DNA of 64,000 bases from Candidatus Heimdallarchaeota archaeon (GCA_020353515.1 CP070695.1:3223532-3287531); one strand, 5' to 3'; shown: positions 17,573 to 27,383, counted from the stretch's first letter. Numbers and translations are program-made. Notes: a model not told the origin generated them from the sequence alone.

Positions 17573-18751
17573 TTATTCCCAAACAGGTGTAGTTCCAATT
17601 GATCCACAAAAGGGGCAGGGTACTGGTTTTACCTTAGACCCATCTTTGAACGTTTGTGTTTGAAACACATAAAAGCATTGTCCACAGGCCATCTTTAATG
17701 TAACTTTTTCCCATAGTCCAGAAATTATTTTTGTCTTCTCCCCCCCCTCTAAGATATCAACAGGTTGTGGATAATTAAATACTGTTCCTCTAAGAGCGAA
17801 AACCATTTCAAATTGGTCCTTTATATAGTCCATACTTGCCTCGAGATTCTCGAACAACTCAGGGGCGAGCTTATTGAAAAAATGATAAACTATCATTATA
17901 GAAAACGAAACTGTAGGACTTAACACCAAAAGTACAATCCATAAACCAATATTTGTGATCAAAAGATAAACTGGAAATGGAAATAAATTAAAAATCAGTA
18001 TTAATGGAACTATGATCGTTGATGTCTGTAGAAAGAAAATAGTTGCGTTCAATTCTTGTTCTACTCGTTCTCTTTCTTTTTCTATCCATTGATTTAACGA
18101 CCAAACCACTTCTATTATTCCTACAACGCTAATGACGTAATAAAAATATATTATTATTATATCTGGGTTTATTAAACTAATTAAGACAGAAAAACCATAA
18201 GGAATTAGGCTCAGTACACCTATGACTGTCAATGCTGTTACTTGGCCTATATCAAAGGCCACTCTTTGTAGAAATTTATTTAGACCTAGTTTCTTCCTAT
18301 AAGCTTGAAAACCGATAAAAGCATAAAAAAGACTCACCAAAATTAAATTTATCCAACTAATGTTAATAATGTCATAGATTTCAAAATATATGGGTATGAA
18401 ATTCCCTTTAACGAGAACAGAAAAAAATTCAGCGTAAAAGAGTAATGAACCTTCAAATCCTGAAACTACAATCCATGATTGAAACATCTCAAGAACAAAT
18501 TTAATTTGTGGGGCTCCTGTATAAGAAAACCAAAAAATGCCCCTCCAAATTAGATGACCAGTAATTAGACTACATCCGACTATAAAAGCCATTTCAATAA
18601 AGCTTAGGGCATATGAAACAATAAGATCTCTTTGAGCTGGTGAAAATCCCACCCAAATATCTTCAGATTGAAGCCCTTGGATAGAAAAATAAATGATTAT
18701 ACATAAAAAACAAAAAATCAACCAGAAAAGAGCCAATCTCCTAAGTTTCAT
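17573..18751 (-). CDS. Hypothetical multi-spanning membrane protein with C-terminal zinc ribbon
   Basis: A 392-residue protein with about eight membrane helices in residues 5-320, then a cytosolic segment and a C-terminal zinc ribbon 'CGQCFYVF...PCPFCGSIG' (C-x2-C, C-x2-C). A charged amphipathic segment 'NQWIEKERERVEQELNA' sits in the middle. No transporter family was recognised. It follows the NAD(P)H-hydrate epimerase gene by 39 nt and may share its transcript. Confidence 0.65.
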   Translation of the reverse strand: MKLRRLALFWLIFCFLCIIIYFSIQGLQSEDIWVGFSPAQRDLIVSYALSFIEMAFIVGCSLITGHLIWRGIFWFSYTGAPQIKFVLEMFQSWIVVSGFEGSLLFYAEFFSVLVKGNFIPIYFEIYDIINISWINLILVSLFYAFIGFQAYRKKLGLNKFLQRVAFDIGQVTALTVIGVLSLIPYGFSVLISLINPDIIIIYFYYVISVVGIIEVVWSLNQWIEKERERVEQELNATIFFLQTSTIIVPLILIFNLFPFPVYLLITNIGLWIVLLVLSPTVSFSIMIVYHFFNKLAPELFENLEASMDYIKDQFEMVFALRGTVFNYPQPVDILEGGEKTKIISGLWEKVTLKMACGQCFYVFQTQTFKDGSKVKPVPCPFCGSIGTTPVWE

Positions 18752-18790
18752 TTTTTTCCCTCTTAAATTTTATTTCACCTAGTCCTATAT

Positions 18791-19582
18791 CTAATTTACC
18801 CTCCAATATGTTTGATTGATATCGACTTGCTTATGGATTGAAACTCGTTGTAGCGAATCCCTGCTGAATGCTTCCTTAAGTTTCTCTAGTTCTTGAAGAT
18901 CAAATGGTGGAGACCATTCAATTCCCAACTTCTTTCGGTATAGGATGGAGGGAACTCCTATATCAACAAGATATAAATCCCCAATAGTGTCTTTTGGTGC
19001 TTTCAACAATCCTTGCTTAATGAAGGCAATAGTTAATGTTGCTGATGGTTTAATCTTTCCAGAGTCTACTCCTGTTGATACATCAAAGCCTGATGGAGTA
19101 TCAAGTGAAATAACTTCTTTCTGGTTTCTCAAATACGAGAAAACTTGATTTGACAGTTCATTTGACCGATTTCTAAATCCGTAACCAATATAGCAATCAA
19201 AAACGAGGTTTTTGCTATTATTACTTGTAGAAGCTAAGGGAATCCCATCAAATATCGAAGCTCCAATCTTTCGTAGACGCATTAGCTGTTTCATTGGAAC
19301 ATCAAGAAGAGATTCCTCTCCTTTAGGAAGAAAAACCTCAGTTTTCAATCCCCAACAGACAAGACGTCTTGCTGCAACCAATCCTCCACCACCGTTATTT
19401 CCAGAGCCAGCGATTATTTGGATAGTATACCTCTTGTTATTGGTCATATTTACTGCTAAACGGGCAAGATTCAATCCTGCGTGTTCCATCATTAATTCTA
19501 CTGGAATTTGATACTCTTCTATCATCAAACGATCGACTTCTTGCATTTGCTTTTTTGTTATTCCTGGTAACCCAAACTTCAT
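18791..19582 (-). CDS. nnrE: NAD(P)H-hydrate epimerase, stand-alone
   Basis: A 263-residue YjeF_N-type enzyme that epimerises damaged NAD(P)H hydrates (R to S form). It shows 'MMEHAGLNLARLA', the nucleotide-binding loop 'AGSGNNGGGGLVAARRL', 'VFDCYIGYGF' and 'SLDTPSGFDVSTGV', all family signatures. Most bacterial and archaeal homologues are fused to the ADP/ATP-dependent dehydratase NnrD; here only the epimerase half exists and no dehydratase gene is in the window. GGAGGTGA before the ATG gives a very strong ribosome-binding site. It lies 22 nt after the racemase-family gene, probably in one transcript with it. Confidence 0.88.
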   Translation of the reverse strand: MKFGLPGITKKQMQEVDRLMIEEYQIPVELMMEHAGLNLARLAVNMTNNKRYTIQIIAGSGNNGGGGLVAARRLVCWGLKTEVFLPKGEESLLDVPMKQLMRLRKIGASIFDGIPLASTSNNSKNLVFDCYIGYGFRNRSNELSNQVFSYLRNQKEVISLDTPSGFDVSTGVDSGKIKPSATLTIAFIKQGLLKAPKDTIGDLYLVDIGVPSILYRKKLGIEWSPPFDLQELEKLKEAFSRDSLQRVSIHKQVDINQTYWRVN

Positions 19583-19604
19583 TCATTCACCTCCTATCTT
19601 CTTA

Positions 19605-20312
19605 TCACAATTCTCGTGTTTTCTCTGGTGGATATGGATAAGCACGTTTACTCTGGGATATTCCCATATCAACGAGAGTTTCAGCCATCTTTAATGATGC
19701 AACTGTTGGATCTATAACAGGAATTCCCAATGTTTCTTGTAACTCTTTTGCTACCCCCAACATTCCAGTACATCCCAGGATTAGTGTATCTGCTCCATCT
19801 TCTTCTACTGCTTTCCTTGCTTCAGCTAAAAGTGTATCAAATGTCTTTTCTTCATTTTCTAGTTGGAGTACTGGGATCTCGATAGATCTTACCGAGGCTA
19901 ATCTCTCTGAAAATCCGTACATTCTTATTTTATTCTCGAATCGTGGAATTACTTTCTTAAGGACAACTAAGACTGAATATTTATGCCCGATAATATATGC
20001 CAAGGCTAATGAAGCCTCACCAGGCCCTACAATAGGGATTTTCGCTATTTCTCTTGCAGCATATAGGGCGGGATCACCCATACAATTTATAATAACAGCA
20101 TCAAATGCTTTTTTCTCTGCTTCTAATACATAGTTCAATATCCATGGAGAAGCGATCTGTTCATCGTACATTGATTCGATGGACGCAGGTCCTCTTCCTA
20201 AACTCACTACTGCAATATTCGTATCTGGCCGTGCCCTGGCTTTATATTCTTGAAGTGTAACTTCTTCAAAATGTTTGTTATATAAAATTGGGATTATAAC
20301 TTGGATTTCCAT
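19605..20312 (-). CDS. Asp/Glu/hydantoin racemase family protein
   Basis: A 235-residue enzyme with the two-cysteine active site of the cofactor-independent racemase family: 'INCMGDPALYAAREI' near residue 75 and 'LILGCTGMLGVAKELQ' near 180. The spacing and 'GPGEASLALA' are typical of the hydantoin racemase branch; the substrate is not determined. Both catalytic cysteines are present. AAAGGATGAT precedes the ATG. It is the first gene of a likely unit with nnrE. Confidence 0.82.
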   Translation of the reverse strand: MEIQVIIPILYNKHFEEVTLQEYKARARPDTNIAVVSLGRGPASIESMYDEQIASPWILNYVLEAEKKAFDAVIINCMGDPALYAAREIAKIPIVGPGEASLALAYIIGHKYSVLVVLKKVIPRFENKIRMYGFSERLASVRSIEIPVLQLENEEKTFDTLLAEARKAVEEDGADTLILGCTGMLGVAKELQETLGIPVIDPTVASLKMAETLVDMGISQSKRAYPYPPEKTREL

Positions 20313-20343
20313 TTTATCATCCTTTAAGCAAGTGATTCTTTAT

Positions 20344-20353
20344 GTTTTAAACC
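20344..20353 (-). promoter_or_regulatory. Probable TATA box of the racemase-nnrE unit
   Basis: The minus strand reads GGTTTAAAAC 32-41 nt upstream of the racemase-family ATG, a fair match to an archaeal BRE/TATA element. Confidence 0.35.
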
Positions 20354-20404
20354 TTTTAATAGGCCTTGAAGTTTTGAGATGATTGCTTAGGAATCTACAA
20401 TAAA

Positions 20405-21187
20405 ATGAAGATTATTTTATCTGGGAAAAATTTAACGAGATTTCCTGATATTGATCGTCCTGAATCTCTGGAACGATTGATATTGAGTAATAATGAATTG
20501 AATTCTCTACCTGAAACCATAAACAATTTTTTAAATTTAAAAACACTAAAATTGGATGTTAACCGCTTAACTACATTACCAGAATCACTAGGAAGATTAA
20601 CACGGCTTGAAATACTTGTTTTAAGTTATAATTACTTATCCTCACTCCCTAAGACACTAGGGACTCTAAAAAATCTAAGAATTCTAGATTTAGAGCATAA
20701 TCATTTAGACTCCCTGCCAGAAACGTTATTGGAAAATCTTTCACATCTAAGAGAATTAAATTTATCTGATAATAATTTAGAGTGTCTACCTAAAAGTATT
20801 GGAAGGCTTTCTAATCTTATGAAATTAAGTGTACGAGACAATCAATTAAGATCTCTCCCTATTTCTATTGGGACTCTTGAAAATTTGTGGTTCTTGGATC
20901 TCTATCACAATGATTTGACAACGCTTCCTGATTCATTAGGAAACCTCAAATCGCTACGAGTTCTTTACCTGAAGTCCAATAGCTTATTTTCTCTTCCAAA
21001 CACCATAGGTAACCTTAAAAATCTTCAAGAAATCGTTCTACGTGATAACAATCTTAAATCCCTTCCCAACACGCTTACAAATCTCACTAACCTCCAATAT
21101 CTAGATGTTGGATTAAACAAACTAGATAAGGTTTCCAAAAAATTAATTGAAAAGCTGTGGAATCAAGGAGTTAGAATAAACTTGTGA
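20405..21187 (+). CDS. Leucine-rich repeat protein (nine to ten 23-residue repeats)
   Basis: A 260-residue protein made almost entirely of leucine-rich repeats with the period L-x2-L-x-L-x2-N-x-L-x2-L-P-x2-(I/L)-(G/x)-x-L-x-N. Nine complete repeats and one partial can be counted from about residue 22; one repeat ('LLENLSH') has an extra residue. There is no signal peptide, membrane helix or other domain, so it should be cytosolic. The L-P pattern is that of the SHOC2/plant Ras-group LRR class, which often bind small GTPases. Whether that applies here is inference. Its stop is three bases from the stop of the convergent NosD-like gene. Confidence 0.88.
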   Translation: MKIILSGKNLTRFPDIDRPESLERLILSNNELNSLPETINNFLNLKTLKLDVNRLTTLPESLGRLTRLEILVLSYNYLSSLPKTLGTLKNLRILDLEHNHLDSLPETLLENLSHLRELNLSDNNLECLPKSIGRLSNLMKLSVRDNQLRSLPISIGTLENLWFLDLYHNDLTTLPDSLGNLKSLRVLYLKSNSLFSLPNTIGNLKNLQEIVLRDNNLKSLPNTLTNLTNLQYLDVGLNKLDKVSKKLIEKLWNQGVRINL

Positions 21188-21190
21188 TTT

Positions 21191-23029
21191 TCATATAGAT
21201 TTTCGATTTACCCTTTTAAATACTATAATAACAAACATCCCAGTAAGAAGGATAGAAAATGTCCAGCTGGGAGTTACTGATGACTTTTTTGATGATTGAA
21301 AGGTTATTTCAGTTAGATCTGGATTATTAGGGGTGGTTTCAGGATCTTCATCTTTGTTGTTATTATCACCATCTATTAGGTAGGGATCGTCCACTATCCC
21401 ATCATCATCCCTATCGGGCCCGAGCCAGTCACTCCAATAATTATGAGAGAATTCATTCTTCTCTTGATACCCTTCATCGAACACTTGTGAATCTCCATCG
21501 GGATTGTTGTCAAAGAAATCATTTTGTTCCACTTGGCAATCATCACATCCACCCAATTTTACACCATATAACTCATTGTCTCTAATGATATTGTTGGTAA
21601 TAGACCCATCTGTGACGTCTAAAAGATCAATTCCTTGATCAAGGTTATTTTCAATAATATTCCGATTAATGGTGGTATCATCTGACCAACCACCATAGAT
21701 CCCAGAAAAAGGATTATTCTTGATTGTATTGCCATCAATAGTCAAATCAGATGAATCCTCAAAATATATTCCTGAATCTTTATTATTAGCAATAAGATTG
21801 GTTGAGACATTGACATATTTCGAGAACCACACAAAGATTCCAGAAAAAAGGTTATCCATTATATAATTACCATTGATGTTTATATTTGAGCTGAAACACA
21901 CGAGAATCCCATCAACAGTTCTTTCCAGTATTTGTTCCCTAATTTCTATTTCATCACAATCAACCAGAACAATTTGTCCTGCACCTGAAGGAATAGTTTC
22001 CTCCTCTTTATTTTCCCAATAGATTAATGGCTTGTCATTTACTGTATTGCCAGTTACTTCGTCCTGTACGCACTCATCGACTTCTAAACCAAGAAGAAAT
22101 AAACCATTGTTTTGTAGTTCATTATTTTTTATTGTATTGTCTGAAGAAAACCAGAGATAAATACCAGCAGCAGTATTATTAGTAATATGATTATCATGGA
22201 TATTTAGACCCGAGCATAAGACTGCTGTTATCCCCGCAGAGCCAGCTGTTAATGTTACATCAGTTACTTCAATATTTTCACAATTATAAAGAACTATTTG
22301 ACCAGCATCGGTTGAAATAGTCCCATCATCCTCATTTTGCCAATAAATCAACGGTTTATCGTTCACGGTATTGCCAGATACTTCAGTTTGCTCACATTCT
22401 GCCGGATCTTTGAGTGCCCTAAGAATAAACCCATTATTTGAGAATTCATTGTCCAAAATTCTATTATTTGGAGAGTATCGTAGGTCAATTCCATACCAGC
22501 TATTATCTGACAAGATATTTTTTGTTATTGTCATATTTGTAGATTCTACAGTGCATATACCTCGCCAATTATTGTTTGTAAGATCGTTATTTTTAATGTA
22601 GATGTTATTACATCCATAAAAATTTATCCCATCTTGATCATTCCCTTCTATCGTGCAATCGACTATCTTGCCATTTGAAACACTGGAAAATTCGATTCCA
22701 ATGTCTCCATCCTTCAAGATACAATTACTTATTTGAAAAAACACGTCTGTATCACGAATTGATATCAAGGATCCGGAACCAGTAATTGAAAGACCATCAA
22801 TAATATACGGATCTAAATGACTACCATCACCTTCTAAGTCTTCAGAAATTATTAGATCATTGAACTCGGAGTTCCCAGAAATTGAGATGGGATTATGAGA
22901 CTCGTAATCACTAGCTACAATCTTTCTATGGGCTATTTTTGAATCCTGGTTTCCCAATCCAAATTCAGAAACCATTAGAATTAATAAGAGAAAAAATACT
23001 AGAAAAAGTAGACTTGAGGACCTTCTCAA
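21191..23029 (-). CDS. NosD-like parallel beta-helix surface protein
   Basis: About 612 residues: signal peptide or anchor 'RRSSSLLFLVFFLLLILMV', then a right-handed parallel beta-helix of 22-24-residue rungs with the pattern 'NNxIxNNxxxGIxxxxSxxNxI', for example 'ITNNTAAGIYLWFSSDNTI'. Two near-identical 'NDKPLIYWxNxxE' insertions follow similar strands. A Ca-loop-like 'GPDRDDDGIVDDPYLIDG' is near the end. Last come a Ser/Thr-rich stalk, one membrane helix and a basic tail. Such proteins are carbohydrate-binding or modifying surface proteins; no catalytic residues were identified. The frame is open further upstream, overlapping the preceding gene, but TTG 23029 has GGAGG nine bases upstream and gives a proper signal peptide. 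Confidence 0.82.
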   Translation of the reverse strand: MRRSSSLLFLVFFLLLILMVSEFGLGNQDSKIAHRKIVASDYESHNPISISGNSEFNDLIISEDLEGDGSHLDPYIIDGLSITGSGSLISIRDTDVFFQISNCILKDGDIGIEFSSVSNGKIVDCTIEGNDQDGINFYGCNNIYIKNNDLTNNNWRGICTVESTNMTITKNILSDNSWYGIDLRYSPNNRILDNEFSNNGFILRALKDPAECEQTEVSGNTVNDKPLIYWQNEDDGTISTDAGQIVLYNCENIEVTDVTLTAGSAGITAVLCSGLNIHDNHITNNTAAGIYLWFSSDNTIKNNELQNNGLFLLGLEVDECVQDEVTGNTVNDKPLIYWENKEEETIPSGAGQIVLVDCDEIEIREQILERTVDGILVCFSSNININGNYIMDNLFSGIFVWFSKYVNVSTNLIANNKDSGIYFEDSSDLTIDGNTIKNNPFSGIYGGWSDDTTINRNIIENNLDQGIDLLDVTDGSITNNIIRDNELYGVKLGGCDDCQVEQNDFFDNNPDGDSQVFDEGYQEKNEFSHNYWSDWLGPDRDDDGIVDDPYLIDGDNNNKDEDPETTPNNPDLTEITFQSSKKSSVTPSWTFSILLTGMFVIIVFKRVNRKSI

Positions 23030-23084
23030 TATTAATAACCTCCACTCTCCTCCTTGGGTTTTCTCCAGATATTTAATGTTTTCA

Positions 23085-23402
23085 TCAAGTTGACTTTGAC
23101 CGATTTTCGATAATCTGACATCTTCTAGTACGTAGTTCAATTCGATATTCTGCAATAAAATATCCTGCAAAGAAAATCAAAAGAAATAAGGCTATTTGTG
23201 AAGTTATATGCAGAATGAAGAAAAAAGGTGGAAGTATTTCCTGGAGTTCATAAAGACTAAGTGGGGAGATTTGGGGATAAAATGAGCTCACAATTATTCC
23301 TCCTCCAAATGATAAAAGAAAAAGGAAGCAGATCAACATTACTCGCTTAAATTCGAAGAAAAATAGTCTAATTTGTGATATGTTTACCTCAGAATCCTCC
23401 AT
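23085..23402 (-). CDS. Small two-helix membrane protein
   Basis: A 105-residue protein with two hydrophobic helices ('VMLICFLFLLSFGGGIIVSS' and 'ITSQIALFLLIFFAGYFIA') and basic cytosolic ends. No family was recognised. It ends 55 nt before the chosen start of the beta-helix protein, so the pair is probably cotranscribed. Confidence 0.6.
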   Translation of the reverse strand: MEDSEVNISQIRLFFFEFKRVMLICFLFLLSFGGGIIVSSFYPQISPLSLYELQEILPPFFFILHITSQIALFLLIFFAGYFIAEYRIELRTRRCQIIENRSKST

Positions 23403-23525
23403 TTGTACATATCTCCGTGTAGAAAGTACATTTTTTATTTATCTTCTGAATTGAAAAATCAATCAATGACTGCAAAATTTACAGGTTTTTCCATTTTGTT
23501 TAAATCATCAAATAAATTATCTGTA

Positions 23526-24770
23526 TCAGAAGAATTCACGGTAGAAATTAGTTTGTGGAGGAAATAGCTGATTTAGTATTGGAAGCATTTCTTCTGAACA
23601 ATCTATCTCCCATGAATCATATAGTTGAGATGCAGTTCTGAACCCCACGATCATTTGTGATAAGGATCCAATATCTATAGTCACATCGGGGGATTGTGAT
23701 GTTTCTTCAAGATTTGCTTTTCCTTCTGAAACAATAAATGTGAAGGCTTTGTTATTCCATTCACACAATTGATCATTTACTTTTATAACGAATTTGATAT
23801 CTTTTAAATAGCCAAATGCTTCAATAACTGATTTTACATCAACAATTCGTGTCATTGAGCCAGGAAAAACTTCATTGGCCTTTACTCTTGCTTCTATAAG
23901 AGATTCCAAGATATTGGGATCTGTGGTGGAGAATACAACATATTTTCGATGATCCTCGTGCCTTTTAAGGAAGTTAAACAAAGCTTGTTTGGTTTTTCTA
24001 TCATACCAAAATATTTCTTGTAAATAAATGGTAGCAGCACTATTTTCTACCCCTTCATCCTGTGGTGGCTGGTGCTCCAAAAATCTCGCGATTAAATACC
24101 CGCAGGGATTGTCTTTGTCATCATAACATACAAAAAGATACCCAGGTTCTTTAGGATTAACTTTTCGTCGCCAATCTTCCTCTGTTCGCTTTCCCATATA
24201 ATTATATTTTTTTCCTGCGATATTGGAGTAAACTTCTTTGAGATCATCGAGTTCAAAGACTTCCCTCACTACTCTATCAGAAATCGGACGGAAAATGAAT
24301 TTATTTGTCTCAATGTGGTATCTATGATTAATATTTGCGAGTTTCCAGCCGAATTTTTGGTAGAATGAGAATTTGAAAGGATAAAGACATGATATTTGGA
24401 TTTTGTTGTTGTACATCTTTTCTAATGTTAGTTGAGTTAATTGTCGGATAAGTCCCCTATTACGATAGTGTGGTGCAGTCGCCACCCCCCAAATACCAGA
24501 CATTGGGAATTCTTTGTTACGAATGACAACAATTGAGGTAAAATATGCAAATGAGGAGACCAATGTACCTTTATCAAAACACCCATAAACCTGACTCATA
24601 TCCTTGAGGTGTGGCTGTGTTTCTTCATAATCTTCTTTAACCACACCCTCATAAGTATTTCGTGCTGGTTCAAATGCATATCGTTCTAACCGAGCAAACG
24701 CTTCTCGGTCTTCAGAAGTAAGTTGCCGCATTTCCAATGTGTAAACCTCAAATGGTACCTTTAATATCAT
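23526..24770 (-). CDS. Eis-like N-acetyltransferase (double GNAT plus SCP2-like domain)
   Basis: A 414-residue protein with the three-domain layout of the Eis family. The N-terminal GNAT has the acetyl-CoA loop 'VATAPHYRNRGLIRQLTQ' and 'YPFKFSFYQKFGW', whose Tyr corresponds to the Eis catalytic Tyr. A second degenerate GNAT spans about 165-300, and a C-terminal sterol-carrier-like domain carries 'VTIDIGSLSQMIVGFRTA'. The chain ends in Phe-Phe; in Eis the C-terminal carboxylate of a Phe takes part in catalysis. Known relatives acetylate amines on aminoglycosides or peptides; the archaeal substrate is unknown. The N-terminal dozen residues are doubtful: a TTG at 24737 has GAGGT eight bases upstream. 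Confidence 0.85.
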   Translation of the reverse strand: MILKVPFEVYTLEMRQLTSEDREAFARLERYAFEPARNTYEGVVKEDYEETQPHLKDMSQVYGCFDKGTLVSSFAYFTSIVVIRNKEFPMSGIWGVATAPHYRNRGLIRQLTQLTLEKMYNNKIQISCLYPFKFSFYQKFGWKLANINHRYHIETNKFIFRPISDRVVREVFELDDLKEVYSNIAGKKYNYMGKRTEEDWRRKVNPKEPGYLFVCYDDKDNPCGYLIARFLEHQPPQDEGVENSAATIYLQEIFWYDRKTKQALFNFLKRHEDHRKYVVFSTTDPNILESLIEARVKANEVFPGSMTRIVDVKSVIEAFGYLKDIKFVIKVNDQLCEWNNKAFTFIVSEGKANLEETSQSPDVTIDIGSLSQMIVGFRTASQLYDSWEIDCSEEMLPILNQLFPPQTNFYREFF

Positions 24771-24992
24771 CTTGTTAGCATTTAGTTTAGATTAAATGTT
24801 CTAGAAGGTTCCCAAAACGATGTTAATGGTTTTTAACATACACAAATAAGACTAGTTGATATGGCAATTGATTTGAATTGAGAGATTCTTAGAATGTAAT
24901 GCCGAGGAATTTTTCACATACAATAACAATAATATAGGAATAGTTCTTCGCATACTTGATTTAATAAAATACATCATTTTTTAGTAGGATTG

Positions 24993-27383
24993 ATGCAACT
25001 GACCCATAAGAGAATAGCATTCCCTTTTTCCGCTATCGTTGCGATGGATAAATTAAAATTAGCAACAATAGTAAACGCAATTAATCCTAAAATTGGAGGA
25101 GTGCTAATTCAAGGAGCAAAGGGTTCAGGAAAAACCACAGTTGCTCGTGGATTAACTGATATTCTTCCAGAATTGGAAGTAGTAAAAGGGTGTTCATTCA
25201 ATTGCAACCCTCATGATCTTTCAAATATGTGTGAAACATGTGGTGAAAAATATCGTAAAGGAGAGCAATTTGAAATAGAAGAGAGGGAGATGGCAGTCGT
25301 AGATCTTCCACTGGGAGCAACAGAGGATCGAGTAGTTGGAAGTCTCGATGTAGAAAAAGCAATAAAGCATGGAATAGGAGCATTAGAACCAGGGATCCTT
25401 GCAGAAGCAAACCAGAATATTCTATATGTTGATGAAGTCAATTTGCTACCTGACCATGTAGCTGACGATTTATTAGATGCAGCTGCAACAGGATGGAATG
25501 TGGTTGAGCGTGAAGGAATTTCAGTTCGCCATCCCTCCCGATTCGTATTCATAGGAACCATGAATCCTGAAGAGGGACAACTTAGACCACAACTCTTAGA
25601 TCGCTTCCCTTTGTCTGTAAGTGTTGAAAGAATAATGACTGTTGAAGACAGAATGGAAGTAGTTAAGAGAACCATTGAGTTTGAAGCGAATCCTGAACGT
25701 TTCATCGAAATCTATAAAGAAAGTCAAATAGAATTACGAAATCGAATAATTGCTGCAAGAAAGTTGTTGTCAAAAGTTGAGTTACCTGAAAAGCTCCTTG
25801 AAGTCATTTGCCTTACCTGCTTAGATCTTCAGGTCGATGGGATGAGACCCGATATTGTCATAAGCAAAACAGCACAAACATTAGCAGCATTTGAAAACAG
25901 AAGTGTTGTTACCCCAGATGACATCTTGATTGCTTCAGAACTTACATTAAAACACAGAACTAGAGAGGGAGGTTTTCAGGATCCTGCAACACCAGAAGAA
26001 ATAGCGAAATTATTTGTAGCAAAAGTAAAGCAGGTAAAATACGTCGAACAAATTGAATCTTCAGATACTGACCAAAAAAAAAAGCGGGAAAAACCTAAAG
26101 GCCGAGTCATGATTTGGGCTCCACAAGAAACAACAGAAAAAGAAGAAGATTTGGCTCATAGGAAGAGTAGTAAGACTCGGGCAAGGATTTTTCAATTTTT
26201 TAGCAGGATCGGTCCAAGCTTCGCACTTGGTAAGAGACTGAGGAAAAGTCCTGAAGACTCCCCCGTCATGAATGGTGCTATAAAACAAGCAGAAAATATT
26301 AAAGGTGAGATTTCTGAAGGAGTAGAACGGGGCAAGTTTAAGGGGATTCCCTCTGTCACTTATGCAGTTAAGTCTTCTGATATGAGAAAAGGTAATTCTT
26401 TAATCTCAAGGATAAAAGATAGTATCCTTTCACCATTTAAACCTCCTGATTTTAAAAAAACTCGATTTAAAGGAGTTAGTAGTACTGCTGGAAAACGAGC
26501 GGAGTCGATTACAACTCTCCATCGCGGCCGACCTTGGGGTTGGAAGTTTCCGAAGGGAAAACCATCAGATATTCATTTACCAGCAACAATTAGAGCTGCA
26601 GCTAGACATCAGAATCATCGAGTCCCGTCTCTAGGAACTTCGATTAGTATATCCTTAGAGGATGTCCGAGAAAAGTTAAGAGTATACAAGGCTCCTATGA
26701 CGCTAATCTTTGTCATAGATCTTAGTGGATCTATGATGTTCAATATTGAAGCTAGTAAAGAAGCCCTCCTACGGTTGCATAGAGATGCCTACCGTTATAG
26801 AGATAAAGTAGGTATTGTAGCTCTCAAAGATACAAGAGCTGTTGTTGTTCAACATCCTATCACAAACTTAGGTGTGGTAGCAAACAAGCTATTCGGATTA
26901 AAAATCAGTGGGTTCACTCCTTTGGCAGCGGGTATGTTAAAAGCGCTGGACGTCTTAAAGGAAACTAGACGTCGGGATAGAGCAACTATTCCAGTCATTG
27001 TTATCATTACGGATGGAAACACAAATGTCCCGCTTTATAGAAGTCTAGAGACTGGAGAACTTCGTGATTTCAAAGAGCTAGGAATCGCATTAAGGGAATT
27101 TGAAGATTTAGCCGTTAAGGATGTGGTCTCTGTTTCTAAAGCCATTGAAAGAGAAGGGATCCATACAGTGATTGTTAATACAAACCCTCATTATATTGGA
27201 CGTGAAACTTATGGTTTTGCAGTAACGAAAATCATTACCTCTATAACCAAGGGAAGTCATCACCAAATTAGCAGACTTAGTGACGGCGAAGAGCTTGTCG
27301 AAGACATCTTTGAAGGTATTAGTGAAGACCAAAGAAAAATTTCTGCAGGAGTCCCTTTATCACAACTCAATGTATGGGATTGA
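24993..27383 (+). CDS. Fused magnesium/cobalt chelatase ATPase subunits (ChlI-ChlD type)
   Basis: A 796-residue fusion of an AAA+ chelatase motor and its VWA partner. Walker A '[14 protein letters not shown]' is near residue 40. A Cys cluster '[17 protein letters not shown]' is near 65. Walker B '[11 protein letters not shown]' is near 145, and sensor 1 and arginine-finger regions follow ('[19 protein letters not shown]'). A charged low-complexity linker spans about 345-540. A VWA domain from about 560 has an intact MIDAS: 'DLSGSM', a Thr in 'GFTPLAAG', 'ITDGN'. Such proteins drive metal insertion into tetrapyrroles with a large subunit (ChlH/CobN), which is not in this window. The start is ATG directly after an in-frame TTG. 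Confidence 0.88.
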   Translation: MQLTHKRIAFPFSAIVAMDKLKLATIVNAINPKIGGVLIQGAKGSGKTTVARGLTDILPELEVVKGCSFNCNPHDLSNMCETCGEKYRKGEQFEIEEREMAVVDLPLGATEDRVVGSLDVEKAIKHGIGALEPGILAEANQNILYVDEVNLLPDHVADDLLDAAATGWNVVEREGISVRHPSRFVFIGTMNPEEGQLRPQLLDRFPLSVSVERIMTVEDRMEVVKRTIEFEANPERFIEIYKESQIELRNRIIAARKLLSKVELPEKLLEVICLTCLDLQVDGMRPDIVISKTAQTLAAFENRSVVTPDDILIASELTLKHRTREGGFQDPATPEEIAKLFVAKVKQVKYVEQIESSDTDQKKKREKPKGRVMIWAPQETTEKEEDLAHRKSSKTRARIFQFFSRIGPSFALGKRLRKSPEDSPVMNGAIKQAENIKGEISEGVERGKFKGIPSVTYAVKSSDMRKGNSLISRIKDSILSPFKPPDFKKTRFKGVSSTAGKRAESITTLHRGRPWGWKFPKGKPSDIHLPATIRAAARHQNHRVPSLGTSISISLEDVREKLRVYKAPMTLIFVIDLSGSMMFNIEASKEALLRLHRDAYRYRDKVGIVALKDTRAVVVQHPITNLGVVANKLFGLKISGFTPLAAGMLKALDVLKETRRRDRATIPVIVIITDGNTNVPLYRSLETGELRDFKELGIALREFEDLAVKDVVSVSKAIEREGIHTVIVNTNPHYIGRETYGFAVTKIITSITKGSHHQISRLSDGEELVEDIFEGISEDQRKISAGVPLSQLNVWD

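Noticed and set aside
18080-18200. Long runs of A/T in the membrane protein gene as a possible regulatory site
   Set aside because: They encode Ile/Tyr-rich membrane helices in an open frame.
23030-23170. Upstream extension of the NosD-like gene to 23170
   Set aside because: It would overlap the preceding membrane protein gene by 86 bases and bury the signal peptide; TTG 23029 has a strong ribosome-binding site.
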